A stretch of 64,000 bases of DNA, taken from NCBI RefSeq assembly GCF_000332275.1, contig NZ_CM001776.1:682001-746000 (forward strand), in the 5' to 3' direction. The notes under the pieces were generated by a model. The model did no database searches. It was not told where the DNA came from and saw nothing but the letters and a program-made list of their open reading frames with translations. Origin of the DNA: Synechococcus sp. PCC 7336 (lineage in GTDB: Bacteria > Cyanobacteriota > Cyanobacteriia > Thermostichales > PCC-7336). The stretch's first letter is position 1. Every line of letters begins with the position of its first letter. A program made the position numbers and the translations under genes. This document shows positions 29,529 to 41,373 of this stretch, piece by piece.

Positions 29529-30425
29529 TTACGTTAAAGCTTCAAAACCAGCCACAATGTCGAGCAGCTCGGCGGTAATCGCGCTTTGGCGTTGGCGATG
29601 ATATCGGGCTTTGAGCTCCGCTAGACGCTCTTCAATATTCTTCTCGGCAGACTGCATGGCGGAAAGGCGACTGGCGTTTTCGCTGGCCAGAGAGGCAGCA
29701 AAGGCTCGATAAAGACTGACGAAGAAATACTCGCGAATGAACTCAGAGAATAGCTGTCTGGCGTCGATTGTAAACATGGGTAGGGCCTGGGAGGGCCACT
29801 CCCGATCCTGCAAGCGATGCAGCCAGCTCGCATCGACTGGGCATAACTGCAGAGAGTACGAGCGATAAGAGGCAGCGGTCAGCGGACGGTTGTAGAACAA
29901 TAGAATTCGCTCGATCTGCTGCTGCGATCGCCACTCCTCGATCGCAAACAATAGATTCTGCACCGCAGGCATAATTTCTGTGGCCGAGTTCGGTACCGCA
30001 ACTGTTTCCGCAACGGGATAGCCCCGATGGCCCATCGGCGTCTCAATCCGCGCGCCTATAGCTGCGATCGAGATGTTCGCCGGTTCTATCTTCAGCCCCT
30101 TCAAACGCTCTGCTGTATAAGCTGCGATCCGTTCGTCAAATTGGCCGCACAAGCCCCGATCCGATCCCCAAACAAGCGCTCCTACCCGTCCCGCAGCGGT
30201 GCTTTTCGGCAACAAGTCTGGGCCGTATCGATCGGAAAAACGCTGCTGCTGGAGCATCACTTGCAAGCCCATTTCAACGGTTCGGCTGTAATCTTCGAGC
30301 GATTCCATCGCCTTGCGATACTGCTGAATGCTGACAGAGGCGAGGGCCTTCATCGTTTTTACAATCGCTTGCAAGTCTTCCACACTCTCGATCTTGGCTT
30401 GCAGTGCTTCTGGCGTCAGTCCCAT
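29529..30425 (-). CDS. atpG: N-type ATPase gamma subunit
   Basis: 298 residues. The long N- and C-terminal helices of the central stalk are visible ([20 protein letters not shown] and the end [20 protein letters not shown] then [12 protein letters not shown]). It is the last gene of the nine-gene operon and overlaps the alpha-subunit gene by about 10 bp. Couples rotation between Fo and F1. It differs in sequence from the standard cyanobacterial AtpC/G and belongs with its operon neighbours. Confidence 0.9.
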   Translation of the reverse strand: MGLTPEALQAKIESVEDLQAIVKTMKALASVSIQQYRKAMESLEDYSRTVEMGLQVMLQQQRFSDRYGPDLLPKSTAAGRVGALVWGSDRGLCGQFDERIAAYTAERLKGLKIEPANISIAAIGARIETPMGHRGYPVAETVAVPNSATEIMPAVQNLLFAIEEWRSQQQIERILLFYNRPLTAASYRSYSLQLCPVDASWLHRLQDREWPSQALPMFTIDARQLFSEFIREYFFVSLYRAFAASLASENASRLSAMQSAEKNIEERLAELKARYHRQRQSAITAELLDIVAGFEALT

Positions 30426-31972
30426 CTCTGGCCTGCCTTGTCAGATTCAAAGTTTGCAATCGCTTTGCGGGCTCGTTCCAAGAGGGCTTGACGATCGCCA
30501 TCGTCGAGGGGATCGCCCGCGTTAATGCGATCGCAAAGGTGGGGTAACTGTTCTGTCACGGCTGTGCGGATGGCGCGAGCGGCGGCGTCAACGTCAGGGA
30601 TGGGAATGCGATCGAAAATCCCGCCACTGACCGCCAGCAATACCGCAATTTGCTCCTCTGCCGACAGGGGTTGGGATTGGGGTTGTTTGAGCATTTCGCG
30701 CACCCGCCGTCCCCGCTCTAGCATGCGGTGGGTCTCCTCATCCAGTTGGGTGCCAAAGCGGGCGAACACTTCCAACTCTTGAAACTGAGCGTAGGACAGC
30801 CGCAGGTCGCCCGCAACCGCCCGATAGGCCGACAGTTGGGTTTTGCCGCCCACTCGCGAGACGGACTGGCCCACGTCGATTGCCGGTAAGATGCCCTGCT
30901 GAAACAGATCGGGAGACAAATAGATTTGTCCGTCGGCGATCGAGATGAGATTAGTGGGAATGTAAGCCGCAATATTCTGGGCTTGCGTCTCTGCAATGGG
31001 TAAAGCCGTCAGCGAACCGCCCCCCAACTCCGGCTTGAGATGGGTGGCCCGTTCCAGCAGTCGGGAGTGAAGGTAGAAAATATCCCCCGGATAGGCTTCT
31101 CGACCGGGGGGACGGCGCAACAATAGCGACAGTTCTCGATAAATCCAAGCATGTCGTGTCAAATCGTCGTAAACGATCAGAACGTCGCGGCCTGACTCCA
31201 TAAAATACTCGGCCATTGTGGTGGCAGCGTAAGGGGTGATGTACTGCAACCCCGGCGGGTCTTCGCCGGTTGCGACTACCACGATGCTGTAATCCATCGC
31301 ACCGCGATCGCGCAAATCGCCAATGACCTCGGCCACACTCGACGACCGCTGGCCGATGGCGCAATACACGCAGATAACCCCTTTATCCCGTTGGTTGATA
31401 ATGGTATCCACGGCAACCGCTGTCTTGCCCGTTTGGCGATCGCCCACAATCAGCTCTCGCTGGCCGCGACCGATGGGAATAAGAGCATCCACCACCTTCA
31501 GCCCCGTTTGCAGGGGGACTTCTACGGGAGCCCGGTCCATAAATGGCGGGGCTTGTCGCTCGACAGGGCGGCGGCCCTCTGCTTGCACCGATCCCGAGGT
31601 ATCCAGCGGACGACCGAGGGCATCCACCACCCGACCCAAGAGCGCTTCGCCCACGGGAACGTCTAAGATACGACCGGTCCGCTGCACCTTGTCCCCCACT
31701 GCGAGGGCTTCGCTCGGCCCCAGCAAGATCGTGCCCAGACTGTCTGGATCGAAGTTATATGCGATGCCGTAGACGTTACCGGCAAAGCGTACCAGTTCAT
31801 CCGCTCTGACGTTGGGCAGCCCTGCAACGGTCGCGATCCCCTCGCCGACCGATCGAACGCTGCCAACCTCGCGAGACTCCAGGACGGGGCGATAGCTCTC
31901 TAGCGATCGCCCCATCAGTTCGAAAGTCTCTTCCAGCGTTGCTTGCAACGGTTTTTGACAGTCTCCATTCAT
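30416..31972 (-). CDS. atpA: N-type ATPase alpha subunit
   Basis: 518 residues. Nucleotide-binding domain with Walker A GDRQTGKT, preceded by [37 protein letters not shown] carries the alpha-specific Walker B region. Non-catalytic subunit of the F1 hexamer. It overlaps atpF by 4 bp (31969-31972). The shortened, divergent N-terminus ([20 protein letters not shown]) differs from photosynthetic F-ATPase alpha. Confidence 0.93.
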   Translation of the reverse strand: MNGDCQKPLQATLEETFELMGRSLESYRPVLESREVGSVRSVGEGIATVAGLPNVRADELVRFAGNVYGIAYNFDPDSLGTILLGPSEALAVGDKVQRTGRILDVPVGEALLGRVVDALGRPLDTSGSVQAEGRRPVERQAPPFMDRAPVEVPLQTGLKVVDALIPIGRGQRELIVGDRQTGKTAVAVDTIINQRDKGVICVYCAIGQRSSSVAEVIGDLRDRGAMDYSIVVVATGEDPPGLQYITPYAATTMAEYFMESGRDVLIVYDDLTRHAWIYRELSLLLRRPPGREAYPGDIFYLHSRLLERATHLKPELGGGSLTALPIAETQAQNIAAYIPTNLISIADGQIYLSPDLFQQGILPAIDVGQSVSRVGGKTQLSAYRAVAGDLRLSYAQFQELEVFARFGTQLDEETHRMLERGRRVREMLKQPQSQPLSAEEQIAVLLAVSGGIFDRIPIPDVDAAARAIRTAVTEQLPHLCDRINAGDPLDDGDRQALLERARKAIANFESDKAGQRWD

Positions 31973-32751
31973 CCCATTTCCACTCCTCCTCGATGGTTTG
32001 ATAAGACTGTAGAAAAGCGTTCTTCTAAATTTTCTAGGTAAGAGTCCAAACTCCAGGCGATGGCGCGATCGCCTGCCTGCAGCTCAATCCCCGCAATTAA
32101 CTCCGGCGAGGTGGAAAACTGCACTCCATCTCCGCCGAGCAACTGCTGCTCTCGCAGGCCGTCAAGCAAATTCTGGCGCATCTGGGGGGAAAGGTCGAAA
32201 CCACTGCGAACGGCAAGATCCCGACCGGACTCCCGCCAAGATTCCAGCAGTTGCGCTCGCTCCCGCTCCTCCAAAGCTTTGAGGCGTTCGAGCAAGACGG
32301 CTACGGCCCGCTGTTCGATCTCGACATTGGCCACATCTTGTAAGGCGCGACGGGCGATCGCCCAAGCCTCGCGAGCGATCCGCTGCTTTAAAGTGGCGAG
32401 GAATTCATCCCGTTCTCGTCCCACTGCCCCTTGCCAGCCCGCCTGGAAGCGATCGACATCCATGCGGGCCTGTCTGATGAAATCCTGGCGCACTCCCTCC
32501 GCTGCGGCCTTTGCCTCGGACATCAGTTCTTCCTGCTCTCGTTCTAACTCCTGCTGCTGCTGGCGATAGCGCTCGGCCTGCCGTTGTGCCTCCGCCTGTT
32601 GCCGCTCGGCTTCCTGCCAGCGATCGTCAATCCGCTGCTGGCGATCGCGCATTGTTTGAGTGATGGGACCGTACAAAAAACGCTGCAGCAGTAATACCAA
32701 GATAATAAAATTGACAATTTGAGCAAAAAAGGTGAACCAATTAATCGACAC
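31969..32751 (-). CDS. atpF: N-type ATPase b subunit with delta-like C-terminus
   Basis: 260 residues, much longer than a usual b subunit (about 160). One N-terminal membrane helix ([20 protein letters not shown]), then a long Gln/Glu/Arg-rich coiled coil (residues 35-110), then a C-terminal part whose end [20 protein letters not shown] resembles the last strand of the delta subunit. No separate atpH (delta) gene exists in the operon, so this subunit probably provides the complete peripheral stalk. This arrangement is known from N-ATPase operons. Confidence 0.85.
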   Translation of the reverse strand: MSINWFTFFAQIVNFIILVLLLQRFLYGPITQTMRDRQQRIDDRWQEAERQQAEAQRQAERYRQQQQELEREQEELMSEAKAAAEGVRQDFIRQARMDVDRFQAGWQGAVGRERDEFLATLKQRIAREAWAIARRALQDVANVEIEQRAVAVLLERLKALEERERAQLLESWRESGRDLAVRSGFDLSPQMRQNLLDGLREQQLLGGDGVQFSTSPELIAGIELQAGDRAIAWSLDSYLENLEERFSTVLSNHRGGVEMG

Positions 32752-32755
32752 TGCA

Positions 32756-33034
32756 TTACCCCCCCGACCTTTCTAAAAAGTGGTTCCAAAAAGGATTGGC
32801 AAATAGCAGAATCATGGAAACCACAAAGCAGTAAATCGCGGTGGATTCAACCAGTGCCAAACCGACAAATAAGGTGCGCGTAATCGTATTGGCGCGATCG
32901 GGTTGTTGGGCCAAAGCACCCAAAGCGCGAGCCAGCGCTAATCCTTCTCCAATCGCGGGTGCAATCGAGCCGATCGCGATGGTCGCACCCGAAACAATAA
33001 TCGAGACAACTCCAATCAAACCGAGATTATCCAT
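32756..33034 (-). CDS. atpE: N-type ATPase c subunit (rotor ring)
   Basis: 92 residues, two membrane helices joined by a polar loop (QQPDRANTITR). Helix 1 has the glycine-rich region and an extra carboxylate in IAPAIGEG; helix 2 has VGLALVESTAIYCF with the ion-binding Glu followed by Ser-Thr. The Glu plus ST set matches Na+-binding c subunits such as that of Ilyobacter, so Na+ is the likely coupling ion. Lies 4 bp upstream of atpF. Confidence 0.92.
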   Translation of the reverse strand: MDNLGLIGVVSIIVSGATIAIGSIAPAIGEGLALARALGALAQQPDRANTITRTLFVGLALVESTAIYCFVVSMILLFANPFWNHFLERSGG

Positions 33035-33072
33035 TATCTATTTCTCTCTTGAAGCCTGCTGAATGTGTTATC

Positions 33073-33750
33073 TCAGTCGAGCGTCTGTTGAGTGCGCATT
33101 CCAGACGTAATATAGACCATTGCCAGGATGGAAAAGACATATGCCTGAATCACCCCGATCAATAGTCCAAATGCTTGCATAACAGGAGGAATGAATAATG
33201 GCACGAGCGATACAAGAATCGCCACCAGCAGATTGCCACTCATAATGTTTCCAAACAGGCGAATTGCGAGCGATGCCGTCCGCGAAATCTCGCCGATGAG
33301 TGTGAAGGGTAACATCAAGGGCGTCGGTTGAATATAGTTTTCGAGATAACTCAGTAAACCGACTTTTCGAATGCCAAACAGAGGCACTGCGACAAAAACG
33401 CAGAGCGCCAACGCGGATGTGGTCGAGAGAGAGGCGGCGGGCGATATGTAAAACGGCACGATTGCCAGCAGATTGGCAATCGCAATGAATAGAAAGAGAG
33501 TCCCGATGAACGGCAAATACGGCTCCGGTTCTTGCTCGCTGGCATCGCGAATTTGGCCGGAGATAGATTCCACAATAATTTCAAGTACATTTTGCCAATT
33601 CGAGATCTGTGAGTCTACTGACAGATTGCGCGTGACGAGCCAGGAGCCGACAACTAAAACTGCCATAACCAACCAGGTGAAGAGAATCGTGGCATTCAGA
33701 CCAATATCGCCTAAGTGCAAAAGGATAATATTGTCAGGATTAATTTCCAT
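33073..33750 (-). CDS. atpB: N-type ATPase a subunit
   Basis: 225 residues with five to six hydrophobic helices (ATILFTWLVMAVLVVGSWLV first). The essential arginine helix is visible as LIGEISRTASLAIRLFGNIM followed by SGNLL; the Arg of SLAIRLFGN faces the rotor carboxylate. Forms the ion half-channels. Overlaps the R gene by 11 bp. Confidence 0.92.
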   Translation of the reverse strand: MEINPDNIILLHLGDIGLNATILFTWLVMAVLVVGSWLVTRNLSVDSQISNWQNVLEIIVESISGQIRDASEQEPEPYLPFIGTLFLFIAIANLLAIVPFYISPAASLSTTSALALCVFVAVPLFGIRKVGLLSYLENYIQPTPLMLPFTLIGEISRTASLAIRLFGNIMSGNLLVAILVSLVPLFIPPVMQAFGLLIGVIQAYVFSILAMVYITSGMRTQQTLD

Positions 33751-34054
33751 GCTGCGACTCCTCTACGTGTGATTTCCATTGGAGTTGCTTGAGTTGTAAG
33801 CGATGTATTAGCAGACTGCGAGCCAACAGGAACCCTCCCAGACAGGCCAGTGCCCGTTCCCACTGTCCATTCGTTACCAGATAAATACCAATGAGAGCAA
33901 CCGTCAATCGACCCAGGAAGCTGCCGACAAATAATCGGATTGGCCATTGCGTGCTCGGCAATTGTCGTACTGTCAGCCAGAGCATCCCAAAGTAAAAGTA
34001 TCCGAGCCCAAAGCCCAATGGCAAGGCAGTGAATAGATGCCAATTTAGGTTCAT
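33740..34054 (-). CDS. atpR: N-type ATPase accessory membrane subunit R
   Basis: About 104 residues, three hydrophobic helices (LFTALPLGFGLGYFYFGML, IRLFVGSFLGRLTVALIGIY, ALACLGGFLLARSLLI) with buried Arg residues, as described for AtpR of N-ATPases, which is thought to interact with the c-ring carboxylates or help assembly. ATG 34054 preceded by AGAGAG is taken over a TTG 21 bp earlier. Position between Q and a-subunit genes supports the call. Confidence 0.82.
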   Translation of the reverse strand: MNLNWHLFTALPLGFGLGYFYFGMLWLTVRQLPSTQWPIRLFVGSFLGRLTVALIGIYLVTNGQWERALACLGGFLLARSLLIHRLQLKQLQWKSHVEESQHGN

Positions 34055-34165
34055 AATAATCTCTCTTAGCAGCATTTTCGATCGGAATGAGACGTTTTGG
34101 GACGATCGTTCAAATCAGTGTTGCATTGATTCGTCGAGAAAAATATGGTTAGAAACTGCTTACCC

Positions 34166-34472
34166 TCAATCATCCTGGCTTTCCTCTCGAATCCAAAACC
34201 AAGCATTCCAGCAGCCCAGCACTACGCCAGCAAACAATAGCATCAGTGTCCAGGAATAGCGGCTCGGCCATTGCCGATCGATCCAAGCCCCGATCGCAAT
34301 TCCAATGAGCGTGGGAACAGTGACGCTCCACCCCACGAGGCCAAAGGTTCCCATCCAAAATAAGACTCCACCTTCCCCTTCTTGCCTTGCCTGCTGTTTT
34401 CGAGTCGATTTATCCCGAATGCTCTGGCGAAAGGTATTCCGAAAGTGACGCCGTTTTCGAGTCGTTAAATCG

Positions 34473-34486
<14 letters not shown>
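34166..34486 (-). CDS. atpQ: N-type ATPase accessory membrane subunit Q (AtpI/AtpZ-like)
   Basis: 106 residues: an Arg/Lys-rich cytoplasmic N-terminus (residues 1-38) and two membrane helices (LFWMGTFGLVGWSVTVPTL and WTLMLLFAGVVLGCWNAWFW), the AtpI/AtpZ hairpin layout. Typical of the Q position in N-ATPase operons; probably aids c-ring assembly or Mg2+/ion supply. Overlaps the epsilon gene by 14 bp and is followed by a gap of about 110 bp. Confidence 0.82.
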
Positions 34487-36307
<1,821 letters not shown>

Positions 36308-36548
36308 CTAATGTGGCTTCTAGAAAGAGCACAGAGCCAAGTGCCAGAGTGCTGGCATTTCCTCACAACAATTCACAAAGGCCCAGTTTGCGATGCTGTC
36401 CGATTGCCATCTTGCGGTCGGGAGATTTCCCGTTCAAAAGTTACCGGCCAATTGAGGTTCGTCAATGCAGTCTACAGTTACGGCTGGCAGGCTGCGAGGA
36501 CCTAGCGGCAGCCTCGGCCTTGCCCTAGCGGTACTCTAGAGTCAGACT

Positions 36549-37577
36549 TTGTGGTTCGCCCGAGATATGCCCGCACCCCGAGCAGACTTCGATACTCCCT
36601 GGAAAGAGGTGCTGGAGATTTACTTCGAGCCCTGTCTCCAGTTCTTCTTCCCTGCCGCCCACGCCCAAATTGACTGGTCGCGTCCCTACGAGTTTCTCGA
36701 CAAAGAGTTACAGCAAGTTGTTCGCGATGCCGAGCTGGGCCGTCGCTATGCAGATAAACTGGTCCGGGTCTGGCTACTCGACGGACTGGACATGTGGATT
36801 CTCATCCATGTGGAAGTGCAGGGCAACAAAGATGACTCCTTCCCGGAACGCATGTACATCTACAACACCCGCATTGCCGAGCGCTACGGTCGCCCCGTGG
36901 CGAGTTTAGCCATCCTCTGCGACACTAGTCCCAATTGGCATCCCAGCGAATTTGTCCGCGAGGTCTTGGGCTGTCGTCTGGAGTTCCGCTTTCTCACCGC
37001 AAAATTGCTAGGCTACAAGCAAAGATGGGCCGAATTGGAGGCCAGCAGCAATCCGTTTGCGACCATTGCGATGGCTCACCTGCAGGCACAAGCCACCCGT
37101 CGAGACCAGCGCGATCGCCTGCAGTGGAAGCTGCGGTTGATTCGACGGCTGTACGGGCGGGGTTTCGAGCGCGAGGATGTCATCCAGCTATTCCACTTCA
37201 TCGATTGGGTGATGGCATTGCCGGAGGAATTGGAGCGAGAGGTCTGGGAAGAGATTCAAGCTTACGAGCGGGAGCAGAGGATGCCTTACATCAGCAGCGT
37301 GGAAAGAATTGGTCTGGCCAAAGGGCTCGAACAAGGGCTCGAACAGGGGCTCGAACAAGGGCGCGAACAAGGACTCGAACAGGGGCGACAACAAGAAGCG
37401 CTACGCATGCTGCTGCGTTTATTGGCAAGTCGATTTAGCTCTATTCCAACTTCACTTCAGACTCAACTTCGGGAGCTTACGGTAGTGCAGCTAGAAGGAT
37501 TACTCGATACAGTCTTAGCCGCTGACTCACTCGAACAACTTTCCGAATACTTGGCCCAAAGGTCATCTGACTCGTAA
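36549..37577 (+). CDS. Rpn-family (PD-(D/E)XK) putative nuclease with DUF4351-like tail
   Basis: 342 residues; ATG at residue 9 (36573, MPAPRADFDTPWK) may be the true start. The region YEFLDKELQQVV ... KLVRVWLLDGLDMWILIHVEVQGNKDDSFPERM (outline) carries the Rpn/transposase_31-like nuclease core with D...ExQ (HVEVQ). A tandem run of GLEQGLEQGLEQGREQG near residues 258-281, coded by a 12-bp DNA repeat at about 37321-37390, links to a DUF4351-like C-terminus. Such proteins are multicopy and fast evolving in cyanobacteria; the activity of this copy is unproven. Confidence 0.75.
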   Translation: MWFARDMPAPRADFDTPWKEVLEIYFEPCLQFFFPAAHAQIDWSRPYEFLDKELQQVVRDAELGRRYADKLVRVWLLDGLDMWILIHVEVQGNKDDSFPERMYIYNTRIAERYGRPVASLAILCDTSPNWHPSEFVREVLGCRLEFRFLTAKLLGYKQRWAELEASSNPFATIAMAHLQAQATRRDQRDRLQWKLRLIRRLYGRGFEREDVIQLFHFIDWVMALPEELEREVWEEIQAYEREQRMPYISSVERIGLAKGLEQGLEQGLEQGREQGLEQGRQQEALRMLLRLLASRFSSIPTSLQTQLRELTVVQLEGLLDTVLAADSLEQLSEYLAQRSSDS

Positions 37578-37713
37578 TCTTCAGACTCAGGGGGCTGACT
37601 CTTCCGCCAAGATGCCACGAGCTCCAGGGAAATTTCCAGCGCGGCAATGACCAACCAATGGGTGTCCACCCGAAGGGGGAAGGTCTACTAAGGTAACGAT
37701 TAGAGGGAAGTCG

Positions 37714-38241
37714 ATGGGACTTCAGACCCACACTGCATCGGATCGGCGATCGCCCTCTCGCACTAGTGGGGACAAACGGTTTCGCCTGCTGGACGCCACC
37801 ATGAAACAGCACCAATATCAGCAGGACGCGCTGATTGAGGTGTTGCATCGGGCGCAAGAATTGTTTGGCTATCTGGAAGAAGATTTACTCCTCTATATCG
37901 CCCACAGCCTGAAGCTGCCCCCCAGTCAGGTGTACGGAGTTGCAACCTTCTACCACTTTTTCTCCCTCAAGCGCAAAGGGGCACATACTTGCGTGGTGTG
38001 CATGGGAACAGCTTGCTACGTCAAAGGGGCTCCCACCGTATTGGGGGCAATCGAGCGATATGCGGGGATAGCGGCGGGGGAAACCACCGCCGACGGGGAA
38101 TTGTCTCTCGTCACTGCTCGATGTTTGGGAGCCTGCGGTGTCGCACCAGCTGTGGTGCTGGATGGGGAAACGGAGGGGCACCAAACCCCCGCACTGGCGA
38201 TCGCCCGCTTGGAGGAGTGCTTGCAGCGTGGATCTGAGTGA
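37714..38241 (+). CDS. hoxE: Bidirectional [NiFe]-hydrogenase diaphorase subunit HoxE
   Basis: 175 residues, NuoE-like. Iron-sulfur ligands are visible in [14 protein letters not shown] and [15 protein letters not shown]. The N-terminal extension up to [20 protein letters not shown] matches cyanobacterial HoxE, supporting ATG 37714 over ATG 37801. Passes electrons in the HoxEFU diaphorase between NAD(P)H/ferredoxin and the hydrogenase HoxYH. It overlaps hoxF by 14 bp. Confidence 0.93.
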   Translation: MGLQTHTASDRRSPSRTSGDKRFRLLDATMKQHQYQQDALIEVLHRAQELFGYLEEDLLLYIAHSLKLPPSQVYGVATFYHFFSLKRKGAHTCVVCMGTACYVKGAPTVLGAIERYAGIAAGETTADGELSLVTARCLGACGVAPAVVLDGETEGHQTPALAIARLEECLQRGSE

Positions 38242-39862
38242 ATTACAAGAGATTGCCGCCACGCGGCAGCGGCGTTTGGAGAAGCAGCGGATTTGTTGCT
38301 GCACGGTGGGGAGTTGTCTGTCTGCGGGAGGGGCGGCCCTGAAGGAGGCGCTGGAGGAAGCCGTCACCGAGGGGGGATTGGGGGGACAAGTCCAGGTGAG
38401 TGGGGTGGGTTGCATGGGGCTGTGTAGTAGAGGCCCTCTAGTCCGCATCGACCCGGACGAGCACTTATACGAAACTGTGCTGCCCGAGCGAGCCGAGGAG
38501 GTGGTTCGGGCTCTGGGGGGAGAAGCCGTCGAGCTGCGTCAAGGGGATCTCCAGCACCCGTTCTATACTCTGCAGCAGCGGATTGTCTTAGAAAACAGCG
38601 GCAAGATCGACCCCGAGGCGATCGAGGACTACATTGCAGCCCAAGGCTATCTAGCCCTGCATCGGGTGTTGCGGGAGATGGCAGCGGAGGCGGTGGTGGA
38701 AGAAATTGCCCGCAGCGGTTTGCGGGGACGCGGCGGGGCTGGCTATCCGACGGGGTTGAAATGGGCCACTGTGGCTAAAATGCCCCCCGGGCCGAAATAT
38801 GTCGTGTGTAATGCCGACGAAGGGGACCCCGGAGCCTTTATGGATCGCAGTGTGTTGGAAAGCGATCCCCATCGCGTCTTGGAGGGTATGGCGATCGCCG
38901 CCTATGCCGTGGGAGCCAGCCAAGGGTTTATTTACGTGCGGGGGGAATATCCGCTGGCGATCGGCCACCTGCAAACCGCGATTCGTCAAGCCCGCCGCTA
39001 CGGCTTGCTCGGCAGCCAAATTTTTGAATCGCCGTTCGATTTCCGCATTGACTTGCGCATTGGAGCTGGGGCATTTGTATGTGGCGAAGAGACCGCCCTG
39101 ATGGCCTCGATTGAAGGCAAGCGCGGCCTGCCCCGACCCCGACCTCCCTACCCGGCAGAGTCGGGCCTGTGGGGATGTCCCACCCTCATCAACAACGTCG
39201 AAACCTTTGCCAATATTCCCGCCATCATTCGCAGGGGAGCCGATTGGTTTGCCAGTATTGGCACCGATCGCAGCAAAGGCACTAAGGTGTTTTCCTTAGC
39301 GGGCAAGGTGCGCAATACTGGCTTAATCGAAGTGCCGATGGGAACTCCGCTGCGACAGATTGTGGAGGCAATGGGGGGTGGCGTTCCCGAGGGGGGAGCG
39401 GTGAAGGCCGTGCAGACGGGGGGGCCGTCGGGTGGGTGCATTCCGGCAGAGGCACTCGATACGCCTGTGGACTACGAGGCCCTGACCGAGCTGGGCTCCA
39501 TCATGGGATCGGGCGGCATGGTGGTGATGGATAGTGCCACCAACATGGTGGATGTGGCCAAGTTCTTTATGCAGTTTTGCATGGAAGAATCCTGCGGCAA
39601 GTGCATTCCCTGCCGCGCTGGCACCGTTCAGCTCTATCAACTGCTGGACAAAATCCGCTCGGGTCGGGGCTGTTTGGCGGATCTGGAGTTGCTCGAAGAT
39701 CTGTCCGATATGGTGAAATACACCAGTTTATGTGGATTGGGGCAGTCTGCCCCCAATCCGGTTTTCAGTACGCTGCGCCATTTCCGCGACGAGTATGTCG
39801 CGGCGATCGCCGCTCGCCATTCCCCATCCTCAGGAGGATCTTCAGATGCTCGATCGACCTAG
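38228..39862 (+). CDS. hoxF: Bidirectional hydrogenase diaphorase subunit HoxF
   Basis: About 544 residues. GTG 38228 ([17 protein letters not shown]) is preferred to an upstream ATG that runs inside hoxE; GGAGG lies 12 nt before it. A thioredoxin-like [2Fe-2S] domain ([13 protein letters not shown]) comes first, then the NuoF core: [16 protein letters not shown] for FMN, NADH site [16 protein letters not shown], and the [4Fe-4S] ligands [12 protein letters not shown]. Binds FMN and NAD(P)H. Confidence 0.95.
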   Translation: MDLSELQEIAATRQRRLEKQRICCCTVGSCLSAGGAALKEALEEAVTEGGLGGQVQVSGVGCMGLCSRGPLVRIDPDEHLYETVLPERAEEVVRALGGEAVELRQGDLQHPFYTLQQRIVLENSGKIDPEAIEDYIAAQGYLALHRVLREMAAEAVVEEIARSGLRGRGGAGYPTGLKWATVAKMPPGPKYVVCNADEGDPGAFMDRSVLESDPHRVLEGMAIAAYAVGASQGFIYVRGEYPLAIGHLQTAIRQARRYGLLGSQIFESPFDFRIDLRIGAGAFVCGEETALMASIEGKRGLPRPRPPYPAESGLWGCPTLINNVETFANIPAIIRRGADWFASIGTDRSKGTKVFSLAGKVRNTGLIEVPMGTPLRQIVEAMGGGVPEGGAVKAVQTGGPSGGCIPAEALDTPVDYEALTELGSIMGSGGMVVMDSATNMVDVAKFFMQFCMEESCGKCIPCRAGTVQLYQLLDKIRSGRGCLADLELLEDLSDMVKYTSLCGLGQSAPNPVFSTLRHFRDEYVAAIAARHSPSSGGSSDARST

Positions 39863-40031
39863 GCTTCTCTTCTTTCTGTTCGGTGTTTTGGCCCTGGTCT
39901 TGGCCCTGTCATTCCTAGTGCTGTACCGACCGATTAGCTGCACCCCCGAACTGTCTCGGGAATGTACGACGCTCCTACCGTTCGACCTATCGGTGGGGTT
40001 GCCGGGAATGGGGGGGGAATATGGCCGTTAA
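39846..40031 (+). CDS. Small single-span membrane protein between hoxF and hoxU
   Basis: 61 residues. ATG 39846 has a strong AGGAGGAT sequence 7 nt upstream. It overlaps hoxF by 17 bp and hoxU by 11 bp, so it is embedded in the operon by translational coupling. The protein is one hydrophobic helix ([20 protein letters not shown], residues 8-27) followed by a short Cys-containing tail ([20 protein letters not shown]) that would face the outside if the N-terminus is cytoplasmic. No family known to me. Could tether the Hox complex to membrane. Confidence 0.6.
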   Translation: MLDRPRLLFFLFGVLALVLALSFLVLYRPISCTPELSRECTTLLPFDLSVGLPGMGGEYGR

Positions 40032-40737
40032 AACCCTCACGATCGATGGCCAACTCATCACGGCTCGCGAGGGGGAAACCCTGTTGCAGGCTGCTCGCGA
40101 GGCGGGCATTGAGATTCCGACGCTGTGCTATTTAGACGGAGTTTCGGAGGTGGGAGCCTGTCGGCTGTGTCTGTGCGAAGTGGAGGGCCAATCCAAGCTC
40201 TTGCCCGCCTGCGTCACCCAAGTGGCGGAGGGGATGGAAGTCCGCACCGACAGCGAGCGGCTGCAACGGTATCGCCGCATGACTGTGGAGTTGCTGTTTG
40301 CGGAGGGCAACCATGTTTGTGCCGTTTGCGTGTCGAACGGCAACTGCGAATTGCAGGATTTGGCGATCGCCGTCGGGATGGATAGCGTGCGGTTTGCCTA
40401 CCAACATCCCCAACGATCGGTCGATATCTCTCACGAACGCTTCGGTCTCGATTTCAACCGCTGCATCCTCTGTACCCGCTGCATTCGGGTGTGTGACGAG
40501 CTCGAAGGGGCACACACTTGGGATATGGCCGGTCGCGGTCGCACCTCCCGCGTGATTGCGGACATGAATCAGCCTTGGGGAGAGGCCCAAAGCTGCACCT
40601 CCTGCGGCAAATGCGTCAGTGCCTGTCCGACGGGGGCGCTATTCAATCGCGGCTCCACCGTAGGGGAGATGGTCCACGACAAAGATCGCCTAGAGTTCAT
40701 TGCCAAGGCCCGTCAGAACAAAGAGTGGTTGATGTAG
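40021..40737 (+). CDS. hoxU: Bidirectional hydrogenase diaphorase subunit HoxU
   Basis: 238 residues. N-terminal [2Fe-2S] ferredoxin domain ([20 protein letters not shown], then [12 protein letters not shown]), His-Cys ligated cluster region ([15 protein letters not shown]), and two [4Fe-4S] sites ([13 protein letters not shown] and [16 protein letters not shown]). Links HoxF flavin to HoxY. Ends 8 bp before hoxY. Confidence 0.95.
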   Translation: MAVKTLTIDGQLITAREGETLLQAAREAGIEIPTLCYLDGVSEVGACRLCLCEVEGQSKLLPACVTQVAEGMEVRTDSERLQRYRRMTVELLFAEGNHVCAVCVSNGNCELQDLAIAVGMDSVRFAYQHPQRSVDISHERFGLDFNRCILCTRCIRVCDELEGAHTWDMAGRGRTSRVIADMNQPWGEAQSCTSCGKCVSACPTGALFNRGSTVGEMVHDKDRLEFIAKARQNKEWLM

Positions 40738-40745
40738 GAGATAGC

Positions 40746-41291
40746 ATGTCTAAGCTCAAACTAGCAACGGTGTGGTTGGCAGGATGCTCCGGCTGCCACA
40801 TGTCGTTGCTCGATTTAGATGAATGGCTATTCGAGTTAGCCAAACAGGTGGATCTGGTGTTTAGCCCTTTTATGGATACCAAAGACTATCCATCGGGGGT
40901 GGATGTGGTGTTGGTGGAAGGAGCGGTTGCCAATCGGGACAACTTAGAGATGATTTGGCAAGTGCGCGATCGCAGCCAATTTCTGATCTCGTTTGGCGAT
41001 TGTGCCGTCACGGGCAATGTCACGGCACTGCGCAATCCCTTGGGGGATGCTCAGCCCGTTTTAGAAAGAGCCTATGTGGAGATGGACAATCTCAATTCCG
41101 GCCTGCCCGACACGGGTGACATTCTGCCGCCCCTGCTCGATCGCGTCGAGCCCGTTCATGCGGTGGTGCCGGTGGATTTGTATCTGCCGGGATGTCCCCC
41201 TCCAGCCAGTCGAATTCGGGCGGCGATCGCGCCTCTGTTGGAGGGTAATGTCCCTCATTTAGCGGGACGAGAATTTATCAAATTTGGGTGA
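40746..41291 (+). CDS. hoxY: Bidirectional hydrogenase small subunit HoxY
   Basis: 181 residues. ATG 40746 preceded by GGAG; an upstream in-frame extension overlaps hoxU and is not used. GCSGCHMSLLD gives the first two ligands of the proximal [4Fe-4S] cluster; GDCAVTGN and YLPGCPPPASRI give the others. The short, single-cluster small subunit is typical of the bidirectional enzyme. Confidence 0.95.
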   Translation: MSKLKLATVWLAGCSGCHMSLLDLDEWLFELAKQVDLVFSPFMDTKDYPSGVDVVLVEGAVANRDNLEMIWQVRDRSQFLISFGDCAVTGNVTALRNPLGDAQPVLERAYVEMDNLNSGLPDTGDILPPLLDRVEPVHAVVPVDLYLPGCPPPASRIRAAIAPLLEGNVPHLAGREFIKFG

Positions 41292-41373
41292 GGTGGTTTG
41301 ACTTGAGCATCGTTTGACTTGAGCATCGCTCGATTTGCGATCGCAGTTTATAGACCCTACGGGGAGGCTAACA

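Noticed and set aside
38138-38227. 30-codon upstream extension of hoxF
   Set aside because: It lies wholly inside hoxE in another frame and reads as low-complexity Trp/Arg; HoxF proteins begin near the GTG at 38228.
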